DNA from: Flavobacteriales bacterium
Lineage (GTDB): Bacteria; Bacteroidota; Bacteroidia; Flavobacteriales_F; PHOS-HE28
Reading direction: 5' to 3'
Assembly: GCA_016788485.1 (NCBI GenBank)
Contig: JAEUSV010000045.1
Span: forward strand, 1-49,172
DNA length: 49,172 bases
Both the position numbers and the translations under genes were made by a program. Numbering within the stretch: the stretch's first letter is position 1; every line of letters begins with the position of its first letter. Under the pieces are notes generated by a model, which was given only the letters and a program-made list of their open reading frames with translations, was not told the DNA's origin and searched no databases. This document shows positions 40,183-49,172 of the stretch, piece by piece.

Positions 40183-40893
40183 ATGGAGCTCCAAGCGAAC
40201 AACGAGCGCCTCGAGCGCATCCTGCTGGGGCAGGAGCTTCTCCTCGAGGAGGTGCACGACATCCTTGAGCGCGAACAGAAGCGCGACGACATCCTGCGGG
40301 CCGTGGTGCTCAGCAGCAAGGGGCACCGCGTGAACATCATCGACCGCATCGACCCGGAGCGCGTGTTCCATGTGGACTCCATCCGGGACCTCTGCGTGAA
40401 ATACCGGCTGCGGTTCCTGGATGCGGGACGCTTCCGCGGTGACCTGCCTCCGCAGGCCATCCACCACCTGCGCCGACTGGAGGACCGGGCGAGCGCCCCG
40501 TTGCGCGGTTTCCGCATCATGGCCCCTGCGGACCGGTTCCGCCTTTGCGATGCGGACGCCGATCCGCTGCTCTTCGTGCCGGTCGGGCCTTCGCACTATT
40601 ACCTGGTCCACCGCTGGGGCCGCGACATGTCACCCGTTCGTGCGGTGATGGCGTGGCCGTTCCGTTCGCCCGCCACCCTGGGGGCCTGCGTGTTCGCGCT
40701 GGCTTTCCTGGCGGCCATGCTGGCCCCGAACATCATCATCACCACCGACCCCGATGCAGGGTGGTGGGGAGGGCACCGCCTCCTGTTCCTGTTCTGGAGC
40801 GCCATGGTGCTCGCCAGCTTCACGGTGTTCAGCTGGTTCGCGTTCCATGGCCGGTTCAGCCGCGATTGCTGGAACAGCAACACCTTCAACTGA
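40183..40893 (+). CDS. Membrane protein with two C-terminal helices, unknown function
   Basis: A 236-residue protein I cannot assign. Residues 1-40 are a charged helix (NNERLERILLGQELLLEEVH), residues 45-150 a soluble domain (SIRDLCVKYRLRFLDAGRFR, PAQAIHHLRRLED-like, MAPADRFRLCDADADPLLFV, VGPSHYYLVHRWG). Two membrane helices follow, about 164-183 and 199-221. The C-terminus reads DCWNSNTFN. This topology would put the soluble domain and both termini on one side of the membrane. The stop overlaps the convergent small gene by 8 bp (40886-40893). No promoter-like box is as clear as those of its neighbours. Confidence 0.7.
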   Translation: MELQANNERLERILLGQELLLEEVHDILEREQKRDDILRAVVLSSKGHRVNIIDRIDPERVFHVDSIRDLCVKYRLRFLDAGRFRGDLPPQAIHHLRRLEDRASAPLRGFRIMAPADRFRLCDADADPLLFVPVGPSHYYLVHRWGRDMSPVRAVMAWPFRSPATLGACVFALAFLAAMLAPNIIITTDPDAGWWGGHRLLFLFWSAMVLASFTVFSWFAFHGRFSRDCWNSNTFN

Positions 40894-41128
40894 GCCTTCC
40901 GCCCCGCTCGGCGGGAACGGGCTGCAGGGCATCCTCCTGCACGCGGCACACGCACATGCTGCGGAACCACTGCTTGAGCTCGGCGCGCTCCTCGGGCCCG
41001 AGCAAGCGGAACGCCTTCTTCAGCTCCTTGCGGAAGGTGCCGCGGTCCGCGAAGCTGATCTTGTCGAGGATCTCCTTGTAGTAGCTGACGTTAGCGCGCA
41101 TGGCCTTGGTGCTTTTCGTTAAGTACAT
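40886..41128 (-). CDS. Small conserved-looking protein of unknown function
   Basis: An 80-residue basic protein. The core NVSYYKEILDKISFADRGTF, RKELKKAFRLLGPEERAELK, QWFRSM is helical and resembles a small hypothetical family in Bacteroidota as I remember it. Two starts are possible: ATG 41128 or ATG 41101 (MRANVSYYKE). The second gives the more family-like beginning. The 3' end overlaps the convergent membrane-protein gene by 8 bp. The hairpin at 41170-41207 lies just upstream, ending hsp20 transcription before this gene. Confidence 0.55.
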   Translation of the reverse strand: MYLTKSTKAMRANVSYYKEILDKISFADRGTFRKELKKAFRLLGPEERAELKQWFRSMCVCRVQEDALQPVPAERGGRLS

Positions 41129-41169
41129 ACGTGATCCATGCTGATCGGGTTACGACCTGCCCCCGAACG

Positions 41170-41207
41170 CACGAAGCCCCGCGCTCCAAGGGGAGGCGGG
41201 GCCTTCG
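41170..41207 (-). terminator. Hairpin terminator after hsp20
   Basis: ACGAAGCCCCGC pairs with GCGGGGCCTTCGT with one bulged C. It lies 25 bp beyond the hsp20 stop (41233). Confidence 0.65.
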
Positions 41208-41232
41208 TGGGCGCGATGACCGGGGAGGGGGA

Positions 41233-41676
41233 TCAACCGATCTGGATCTCGCGCACGCTCGGTTTCCTGGGAGCGACCTTCGGGATGATCACGCTCAGCA
41301 CGCCGTTGGTGTACTCGGCCTTGATCGCGTCGTGCTGCGTGCCCTCCGGCAGGCGGAAGCTGCGGCTGAAGCTGCTGCGGCTGAACTCACGGCGGGTGTA
41401 GCGCTCGTTCTCCTTCGACTGCTCGCTCTTGTGCTCCGCACTGATCGTGAGAACCTCGTCCTCCACGTTCATCTTCAGGTCCTGGCGTTCATAGCCCGGG
41501 GCCAGCATTTCCAGCTTGTAATCCTCCGCGCGTTCGGTGATGTTCACGCTGGGCATGGTGCGCTTCATCTCATCGCTGCCGAGCAGCTGGGTGATGTCGC
41601 GGCCGAAGAACTCGTTCACGAAGTCGTTGAAGGGGCTCATCACGGTGCCTTGCGGACGGTATTTCGCGAGGGTCAT
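41233..41676 (-). CDS. Hsp20/alpha-crystallin small heat shock protein
   Basis: A 147-residue ATP-independent chaperone. The alpha-crystallin domain runs from about residue 43 (MPSVNITERAEDYKLEMLAPG) to RSFRLPEGTQHDAIKAEYTN, GVLSVIIPK; the family G-V-L marker is the GVLSVIIPK segment. The N-terminal arm carries SPFNDFVNEFFGRDI. ATG 41676 (MTLAKYRPQG) is used; ATG 41700 would add eight residues. No -7-like box of the kind seen elsewhere is clear upstream, which may mean an alternative sigma factor. It is followed by a hairpin. Confidence 0.9.
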   Translation of the reverse strand: MTLAKYRPQGTVMSPFNDFVNEFFGRDITQLLGSDEMKRTMPSVNITERAEDYKLEMLAPGYERQDLKMNVEDEVLTISAEHKSEQSKENERYTRREFSRSSFSRSFRLPEGTQHDAIKAEYTNGVLSVIIPKVAPRKPSVREIQIG

Positions 41677-41789
41677 GGTGTTGTGTGGTTTGGTTCGCAT
41701 TGGTGAACCACGTCCGTCAAGCCCGATACCAGACGGGAAAATGTGCCGATATGGCGCATTCAGTGCCCGGTTAGCGGACATTATGGCCG

Positions 41790-42539
41790 CTATTGGCTCA
41801 GGAAGGTGTACTTGATCCAGCCTTTTTGCGGGTCCGGGGCTGAAGCGGAGCGGTTGAACCGGGCGGAACGGGCCGACCCCAGCGCTTTTTCCACCAGGCA
41901 GTCGTCGCTGGTGGAGCTGGCGGAGGCATCGAGCTCCGCGCGCTGCACCCTGCCGTCCGCGCCCACCTGCACCCGGATCAACACCACGCCTCCGGAACGG
42001 CATTGGAAGCCCGGGCGGTGCAGGTACTGGTCCGAACGGTCCTGAAGGTCGTACTCCACCATGGCCACGCCCTCCACCCGCACGGGCTTGGGGGCGTTCT
42101 GCTGCTGCTCGTACCGCTGCGGGTCCCACCGGGTGGGGTCGAGCTCGGGCACCTCGATGTCCTCGCCCCGGGCGGCACGCTCGGCGCGCAGCCGGTCGAA
42201 CTCGGCCTGCTCCATGGCCCGTAGGTCCTCTTCCACGGCCTCGGCCATGCGCTCCTGGGTGCGCGCGCTCAAGCGCGGTGCGCTGTACTGGGCAGTGACG
42301 TTGCTCGATAGGGCTTTCACCTCCACGGGCTGGCCGGTGACGATCTGCTGCTCGATGCGCTCGAACTCCTCCTCGCTGATGGGCGGCGCCACCTCCACGC
42401 GCAGCTCCGACCGCTCGTGCTCCTCGGGCTCGCTGCGCAGGTCCTGGAAGGCGAAATAGAAGAGCACCGTGGTGTGCAGCATCAACGAGCCGATGATGCC
42501 CGTTTTGTGGCGGTCGAACCAGTCGAGGAAGCCCGTCAT
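41790..42539 (-). CDS. TonB-like energy-transduction protein
   Basis: A 249-residue protein with one N-terminal membrane helix (GIIGSLMLHTTVLFYFAFQ) and a charged periplasmic stalk (SEEEFERIEQQIV, EEDLRAMEQAEFDRLRAERA). The C-terminal domain (GGVVLIRVQVGADGRVQRAE, LDASASSTSDDCLVEKALGS, ARSARFNRSASAPDPQKGWI) has the fold features of TonB C-terminal domains. It could transfer proton-motive energy to outer-membrane receptors. ATG 42539 is preferred; the GTG at 42584 gives a poor leader. The -7-like box (42589-42596) lies 49 nt from ATG 42539. No ExbB/ExbD is in the window. Confidence 0.75.
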   Translation of the reverse strand: MTGFLDWFDRHKTGIIGSLMLHTTVLFYFAFQDLRSEPEEHERSELRVEVAPPISEEEFERIEQQIVTGQPVEVKALSSNVTAQYSAPRLSARTQERMAEAVEEDLRAMEQAEFDRLRAERAARGEDIEVPELDPTRWDPQRYEQQQNAPKPVRVEGVAMVEYDLQDRSDQYLHRPGFQCRSGGVVLIRVQVGADGRVQRAELDASASSTSDDCLVEKALGSARSARFNRSASAPDPQKGWIKYTFLSQ

Positions 42540-42588
42540 GCGATGCTGCGCTGCCGCCGCCGCGTTACGCGGTGGATCCGGCACGCCG

Positions 42589-42596
42589 GAAAGTTA
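42589..42596 (-). promoter_or_regulatory. -7-like box for the TonB-like gene
   Basis: TAACTTTC on the minus strand, 49 nt from ATG 42539. It sits between the rsmF-like stop and this gene, so the gene need not be read from the cluster upstream. Confidence 0.4.
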
Positions 42597-42607
42597 GCAC
42601 CCCCACA

Positions 42608-43894
42608 TCACCGCATGCGGATGCGCCACGCGGCCGGCAGCTGGTTGTTCCATCGGTTGCCCGCACCGCGCACGAAGCCCAGGCCATGGCCCGCGTAGGT
42701 GATGCGCCGCCAGCTGCCTGCGGGGGCATCCCCAAGGCGCAGCGCTTCGCCGCGCAGGAAGGTCAGTGCCTGTGCGCGGTCCACCGGCAGGTCGGCCGCA
42801 TGCTCCAAGGTGGTCCCGGTGTATGCCGCGGCGGGTTGTGGCACCTCGCCGCCATCGGGCCCCACCGCGCTCCACGGGGTGCCGGCCGCCAGTGTGCGGA
42901 CGGTGGCGCAGAACTGGGCCACCTGCTGCGCCCAGGCCGGCTGTACACGGTGCACGATGCCTTGGTGCGCGAGCCTGTCGGGGACGTTGGCGCGCGGCTC
43001 CCTGGGCCGCCGTTCGCCGGGCTTGCGCACCAGGCCGATGAAGAAACCCTCGCCCTTCAAGCGGTGCGGATAGGCCACGGCCCCATGCGTCTTGCGCACC
43101 ACACCGAACGCCGACAGGTCGGGCAGTGCCACGGGCAGGGCACCCAGCGTGTACAGGTGTTCGAGCGCGCCGTCGTCCTCCTCGGAGCTCCATGTGCAGG
43201 TGCTGTAGATGAGCGTTCCACCGGGCGCAAGAGCGCACCAGGCCTGGTCGAGGATGGCATGCTGGGTGGCGGCGCACCGGGCCACCAGCTTCGGCGACCA
43301 CTGCTCGCGCGCGAAAGGGTCCTTGCGCATCATGCCCTCGCCGCTGCAGGGCGCGTCGACCACGATGAGGTCGAAGAACGGGCCGAGCGCGGCGAAGCGC
43401 TCCGGCGTATCGCCCGTGACCACGTGGCCCATGCGCCCCCATTTCCACACGTTCTCGAGGAGGGCGGGCTGGCGTTTGCGCTCCACCTCGTTGCTCACCA
43501 GCAGGGACCCGGGTGTGAGCAGTGCGGCCAGGTGGGTGCTCTTGCCGCCCGGCGCGGCGCACAGGTCGAGCGCGGCGATGTCCTGTCCGGCCAGCCCGCT
43601 CGCCGCGAAGGCCTGCTCCAGCAGCATGCTCGCGGCCTCCTGCACGTAGTAGCAGCCGGCGTGCAGCAGCGGGTCGAGCGTGAAGACGGGGCGTTCGGCC
43701 AGGTAGCGGCCGGTGGCGCACCAGGGGATGGCCGTTCCCCCAAGGTCCACGGGCTTCGCCGGGTTCAGGCGGATGCTGACGGGCGTGGGCATGTCCAGCG
43801 CGGCGAGCAGCGCTTCGGCCTCGGTACCGAGCTGCGTGCGCAGTCGGTCCTGCAGGGCAGCGGGAATGGGGACCGGTGCGGAAGGGCGGGCCAT
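42608..43894 (-). CDS. RNA (cytosine-5)-methyltransferase, RsmF/NSUN type
   Basis: A 428-residue SAM-dependent methyltransferase. The SAM-binding motif is DLCAAPGGKSTHLAALL. The two catalytic cysteines are in VDAPCSGEGMMRKDP and YSTCTWSSEED. The C-terminal region (GEFFIG-like GEGFFIGLVRK, then an RsmF-type PUA/RNA-binding extension) fits RsmF-like 16S rRNA m5C enzymes rather than RsmB. It overlaps the purA stop by one nucleotide (TGATG at 43892-43896), so it is last in the translation-coupled run fur-STAS-purA-rsmF. The RNA target is an inference. Confidence 0.88.
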   Translation of the reverse strand: MARPSAPVPIPAALQDRLRTQLGTEAEALLAALDMPTPVSIRLNPAKPVDLGGTAIPWCATGRYLAERPVFTLDPLLHAGCYYVQEAASMLLEQAFAASGLAGQDIAALDLCAAPGGKSTHLAALLTPGSLLVSNEVERKRQPALLENVWKWGRMGHVVTGDTPERFAALGPFFDLIVVDAPCSGEGMMRKDPFAREQWSPKLVARCAATQHAILDQAWCALAPGGTLIYSTCTWSSEEDDGALEHLYTLGALPVALPDLSAFGVVRKTHGAVAYPHRLKGEGFFIGLVRKPGERRPREPRANVPDRLAHQGIVHRVQPAWAQQVAQFCATVRTLAAGTPWSAVGPDGGEVPQPAAAYTGTTLEHAADLPVDRAQALTFLRGEALRLGDAPAGSWRRITYAGHGLGFVRGAGNRWNNQLPAAWRIRMR

Positions 43895-45171
43895 CAGCCT
43901 GCCACGGCGGCGGTGTCGCGCATGAGCGTCTCGGCGCGGTCGGGGCCCAGGCTCACGAGCTTCACGGGCACGCCGGTGGCCTCCTCGATGCGGCGGATGT
44001 AGGCCTCCAGGCTGGCGGGCAGTGCCTCGCTCACGCTGAGGGCGCCCCAGCCGGGCAGGTCGGCGTACACCGGTTCCACTGTGCCGGTGATGTCGTAAGG
44101 CAGGCGGTCGGTGAGGCGGCCGTTCACCTTGTAGTGCGTGCAGACGCGGATGGTGTCCATCCCGCTGAGCACGTCGGCCTTCATCATGGCCAGCTCGCTC
44201 ACGCCATTGATCATCACGGCGTACTTGAGCGCGGGCAGGTCGAGCCAGCCGCAGCGGCGCGCACGGCCGGTGGTGCTGCCGAACTCGTGGCCGGCCTGGC
44301 GGATCCGCTCGCCGACCTCGTCGTTGAGCTCAGTGGGGAAGGGGCCGCTGCCCACGCGGGTGCAGTAGGCCTTGAAGATGCCGATGACGCGGCCGATGCG
44401 CGTGGGCGGCACGCCCAGCCCCGTGCAGGCGCCGGCGGTGATGGTGTTGCTGCTGGTAACGAAGGGGTAGGTGCCGAAGTCGATGTCGAGCAGGGTGCCC
44501 TGCGCACCTTCGGCCAGCACTTTGCGCCCGGCGTTGAGCTGCTCATCGAGCCAGTGCTCGCTGTCCACCAGGGTGATGGTGCGCAGGCGCTGCACAGCGT
44601 CGAGCCATTCGCCCTCGTAGGCCTTCCAATCGATCACGTGCTCGTGCCCCGCGAGCAGGCGCTCGTGCTTGCGCACCAGGGCCCTGTAGCGGTCCATCAT
44701 GTCGGCGCGCTCCAGGTCGCCCACGCGGAAGCCGTTGCGGCCGGTCTTGTCCATGTAGGTGGGCCCGATGCCCTTGAGCGTGCTGCCGATCTTCTCCTTG
44801 CCCTTCTCGGCCTCGCTGGCGGCGTCGAGCGCGCGGTGCGTGGGCAGGATCAGGTGTGCGCGGCGGCCGATGAGCAGGCGGTCCTTCACGTCCACACCGG
44901 CCTTGGCCAGGGCGTCCACCTCCTTCAGGAAGATCACGGGGTCGATCACCACGCCGTTGCCCACCAGGTTCATCACGCCCTCGCGGAATATGCCGCTGGG
45001 GATGGTGTGGAGCACATGCTTGCGACCCTCGAAGAGCAGCGTATGGCCGGCGTTGGGACCGCCCTGGAAGCGGGCGATGACGGCATAGCCCGGGGTGATC
45101 ACGTCCACCACCTTGCCCTTGCCCTCGTCGCCCCATTGGGCGCCGAGAAGCACGTCGACGCGGGCGCTCAT
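43894..45171 (-). CDS. purA: Adenylosuccinate synthetase
   Basis: A 425-residue enzyme catalysing GTP-dependent IMP plus aspartate to adenylosuccinate, the first step toward AMP. Family motifs: GAQWGDEGKGKVVDVI (P-loop and catalytic Asp), NAGHTLLFEGRKHVLHTIPS, LAEGAQGTLLDIDFGTYPFV, RVCTHYKVNG, and VYADLPGWGA. The length is typical. The start overlaps the STAS stop (ATGA at 45168-45171). The gene is fourth in the run downstream of relA/spoT and may respond to the same signals, although PurA is also a known ppGpp-binding enzyme in other bacteria. Confidence 0.97.
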   Translation of the reverse strand: MSARVDVLLGAQWGDEGKGKVVDVITPGYAVIARFQGGPNAGHTLLFEGRKHVLHTIPSGIFREGVMNLVGNGVVIDPVIFLKEVDALAKAGVDVKDRLLIGRRAHLILPTHRALDAASEAEKGKEKIGSTLKGIGPTYMDKTGRNGFRVGDLERADMMDRYRALVRKHERLLAGHEHVIDWKAYEGEWLDAVQRLRTITLVDSEHWLDEQLNAGRKVLAEGAQGTLLDIDFGTYPFVTSSNTITAGACTGLGVPPTRIGRVIGIFKAYCTRVGSGPFPTELNDEVGERIRQAGHEFGSTTGRARRCGWLDLPALKYAVMINGVSELAMMKADVLSGMDTIRVCTHYKVNGRLTDRLPYDITGTVEPVYADLPGWGALSVSEALPASLEAYIRRIEEATGVPVKLVSLGPDRAETLMRDTAAVAG

Positions 45172-45533
45172 CCGCGGAACTTGGCGATGGCCGCGGGCAC
45201 GTCGGCCGTGATGGTGAACACCGAGTCGAGCTTGGTGACCACGAAGAGCTGCTTCACGCCCTGCGACAGGCCCGCGAGGATCACGTCGCCGCCGGCGTTG
45301 CGGGTGCGCGTGAGCACGTTGATGAGGATGTTGAGGCCCGTGCTGTTCATGTACTGCAGGGCGGCGAGGTCGAGCACCACCGCGGTGTGGCCCTGCCCCA
45401 GCTCGTGGTCGAGCGTGCTCATCAGGTTGTCGGCCTGCTGCTGGTCCATGAGGCGGCCCTGCAGGTGGAACACCTTGCAGCCCTGCTGCTCGGACACCTG
45501 CAGTTCGAAGGTGGGTCGGTCGGTCACGGTCAT
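45168..45533 (-). CDS. STAS-domain protein (anti-sigma-factor-antagonist type)
   Basis: A 121-residue single STAS domain ([60 protein letters not shown]). Ser64 in NSTG is at the place of the phosphorylated Ser in SpoIIAA-type proteins. Such proteins usually bind a kinase/anti-sigma factor, none of which is encoded nearby. It overlaps both its upstream neighbour (fur, 45530-45533) and its downstream neighbour (purA, 45168-45171) by ATGA. ATG 45533 is favoured over 45566 because it makes that overlap. Confidence 0.85.
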   Translation of the reverse strand: MTVTDRPTFELQVSEQQGCKVFHLQGRLMDQQQADNLMSTLDHELGQGHTAVVLDLAALQYMNSTGLNILINVLTRTRNAGGDVILAGLSQGVKQLFVVTKLDSVFTITADVPAAIAKFRG

Positions 45534-45991
45534 TCGGTCTTTCGTTTCGCCTGGCAAGCGGGGCACAGGCCGTAGATGTGCAGGGCGTGGCTCTCCACCT
45601 GGAAGCCGAGCACCTCGCCCACGGTGCTGCGGATGGCCTGGATGCGCGGGTCGCAGAACTCCATCACCTTCTCGCAGCCGGTGCAGATCAGGTGGTCATG
45701 CTGGCGGTAGCTGTACGCCTTCTCGAACTGCGAGCGGTCGCGGCCGAACTGGTGGCGCCGCACGAGCCGGCAGTCCAGCAGCAGGTCCATGGTGTTGTAC
45801 AGGGTGGCCCGGCTCACGCGGTACTTCTTCTGCTTCATGCGGGCGTACAGCCGCTCGATGTCGAAGTGCCCGTCGTGGTCGTAGATCTCCGACAGGATCG
45901 CGAAGCGCTCCGGCGTCTTGCGGTGCCCGTTCTGCTCCAGGTAGTCGCTGAAGAGGCGCTGCACGTTCTGGCTGATGTCGGGCGTGGCCAT
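45530..45991 (-). CDS. Fur-family metal-responsive transcription regulator
   Basis: A 153-residue regulator. The winged-helix part ([40 protein letters not shown]) precedes a dimerisation domain with two Cys pairs, CTGC and CPAC, for structural zinc, and His-rich HDHLICTG. These fit Fur/PerR/Zur; I cannot tell which metal. By position (between relA/spoT and STAS-purA-rsmF) it might regulate or share a promoter with them. The box TACCTTCG at 46000-46007 sits 8 nt upstream. The stop overlaps the STAS start. Confidence 0.9.
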   Translation of the reverse strand: MATPDISQNVQRLFSDYLEQNGHRKTPERFAILSEIYDHDGHFDIERLYARMKQKKYRVSRATLYNTMDLLLDCRLVRRHQFGRDRSQFEKAYSYRQHDHLICTGCEKVMEFCDPRIQAIRSTVGEVLGFQVESHALHIYGLCPACQAKRKTE

Positions 45992-45999
45992 TGACAGCG

Positions 46000-46007
46000 C
46001 GAAGGTA
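46000..46007 (-). promoter_or_regulatory. -7-like box for fur
   Basis: TACCTTCG on the minus strand, 8 nt from ATG 45991. It would start the fur-STAS-purA-rsmF run independently of relA. Confidence 0.45.
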
Positions 46008-46033
46008 GCGCCGGGAAAGGGAAACCTAATGGC

Positions 46034-48259
<2,226 letters not shown>

Positions 48260-48263
48260 GGCC

Positions 48264-48271
48264 GAAAGTTA
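48264..48271 (-). promoter_or_regulatory. -7-like box for relA/spoT
   Basis: TAACTTTC on the minus strand, 4 nt from ATG 48259, within the 28-bp gap after the fumarylacetoacetase stop. Confidence 0.5.
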
Positions 48272-48287
48272 CGAAGGGCTGGAGCGC

Positions 48288-49172
48288 TCAGCGGGCCGGC
48301 AGCACCTCGCCGCGGACCTCGCCGAAGCCGATGCGCACGCCGTCCTTCTCGCAATGGCCGCGCATCACCAGGGTGTCGCCGTCCTGCAGGAACTTCCGCT
48401 CGGTGCCGTCGTGCAGCTTCAGGGGCTTGGTGCCCTTCCACGTGAGCTCGAGCAGGCTGCCGTAGCTGTCCTCGGTGTCGCCGCTGATGGTGCCGCTGGC
48501 CATCACGTCGCCACAGCGCACGTTGCAGCCGTTCACCGTGTGGTGCGCGAGCTGCTGGGCCATGCTCCAGTACAGGTGCTTGAAGTTGCTGCGGCAGATC
48601 ACCGTCTCGCGGCCGTCGCCGGTGGCGATGCCGGCCTCCAGGGCGATGTCGAAGTGGTGGTGTCCCTGCTGCTGCAGGTAGGGCAGCACGGGCGGGTCCT
48701 GCATGGGGCTGGCGGTGCGGAAGGGCTCGAGCGCGTCGAGCAGCACCACCCAGGGGCTCATGCTGCTGCCGAAGTTCTTGCCCAGGAAGGGGCCCAGGGG
48801 CACGTATTCCCAGGCCTGGATGTCGCGCGCGCTCCAGTCGTTGAAGAGCACCAGGCCCATGATCTTCTCCTCCGCCTCGGCGGTGGTGATGCGGTCGCCG
48901 AGCGCATTGCCCTCGAAGGTGATGAAGGCGACCTCGAGTTCCATGTCGAGCTGGCGCGTGGGGCCGAACACCGGCGCGGCGTCGGGCGCGGGCTTGTACT
49001 GGCCCATGGGGCGGCGGATGGGCGTGCCGCTCACCACGATGCTGCTGGCGCGGCCGTGGTAGCCCACGGGCAGGTGCAGCCAGTTGGGCAGCAGCGCGTT
49101 GGCGGGGTCGCGGAACATACAGCCCACGTTGTAGGCGTGCTGGCGGCTGCTGTAGAAGTCGGTGTAGTCGCC
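48288..49172 (-). CDS. fahA: Fumarylacetoacetase, N-terminus cut by window edge
   Basis: The C-terminal 294 residues of the last enzyme of tyrosine/homogentisate breakdown, which splits fumarylacetoacetate to fumarate and acetoacetate. The visible part starts at [16 protein letters not shown], and includes the active-site segments [16 protein letters not shown] and [10 protein letters not shown] (metal Glu pair), [20 protein letters not shown] and FLGKNFGSS. The full protein is about 420 residues, so 120 or so lie beyond the edge. It is not clear which strand-neighbour operon it leads; relA has its own promoter-like box. Confidence 0.95.
   Translation of the reverse strand, partial: GDYTDFYSSRQHAYNVGCMFRDPANALLPNWLHLPVGYHGRASSIVVSGTPIRRPMGQYKPAPDAAPVFGPTRQLDMELEVAFITFEGNALGDRITTAEAEEKIMGLVLFNDWSARDIQAWEYVPLGPFLGKNFGSSMSPWVVLLDALEPFRTASPMQDPPVLPYLQQQGHHHFDIALEAGIATGDGRETVICRSNFKHLYWSMAQQLAHHTVNGCNVRCGDVMASGTISGDTEDSYGSLLELTWKGTKPLKLHDGTERKFLQDGDTLVMRGHCEKDGVRIGFGEVRGEVLPAR

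Overview
The window is a gene-dense, high-GC (mostly about 65-70 %) piece of a chromosome that looks like a member of the Bacteroidota, probably a GC-rich flavobacterial-type lineage. This rests on protein families rather than a marker gene: seven proteins with a signal peptide and a C-terminal type IX secretion (T9SS) sorting tail, a LytS/LytTR pair, OmpH/Skp and OstA-like envelope proteins, a secreted peptidylarginine-deiminase-like enzyme, a DUF1987/SiaC protein, and small conserved proteins I associate with Bacteroidota. TAnCTTnG boxes resembling the Bacteroidota -7 promoter element precede about twenty genes. No rRNA, tRNA, CRISPR, prophage or transposase was seen.

Layout. 1-7.4 kb: tricorn-type protease (cut by the left edge), a small conserved protein, a T9SS cargo protein and a large AsmA/DUF748-like protein. 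7.6-9.8 kb: two tandem paralogous secreted proteins of unknown function. 9.8-14 kb: a minus-strand envelope block of OmpH/Skp, an OstA/LptA-like protein and a secreted nuclease. 14-18.2 kb: two T9SS cargo proteins on either side of a 440-bp palindromic repeat array; the second gene has lower GC than its surroundings. 18.3-22.2 kb: LytTR response regulator and LytS-type kinase, then divergently an ACP phosphodiesterase and an MltF-like lytic transglycosylase. 22.2-30.4 kb: a 154-bp fold-back element, a PPAD-like deiminase, a large multidomain T9SS protein, an outer-membrane barrel, an M23/LysM peptidase, a nitroreductase and another T9SS protein. 30.5-36.7 kb: a VWA protein and its AAA+ partner, a CPBP protease, a WL-repeat protein, a TPR protein, a dienoyl-CoA-reductase-like SDR and an LTXXQ protein. 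36.8-41.7 kb: a coiled-coil lipoprotein, a third member of the unknown-tail family, SiaC, a universal stress protein, DUF1883, a two-helix membrane protein, a small protein and Hsp20. 41.8-49.2 kb: a TonB-like protein, then the housekeeping group rsmF-like, purA, STAS, Fur-family and relA/spoT (all minus), and fumarylacetoacetase cut by the right edge.

The genes are mainly envelope, secretion and stress functions mixed with core metabolism. The points I find most worth following are the three proteins sharing an undescribed C-terminal domain, the near-leaderless promoter architecture, the two non-coding palindromic elements, the PPAD-like secreted deiminase, and the tightly overlapped fur-STAS-purA-rsmF cluster downstream of relA/spoT.
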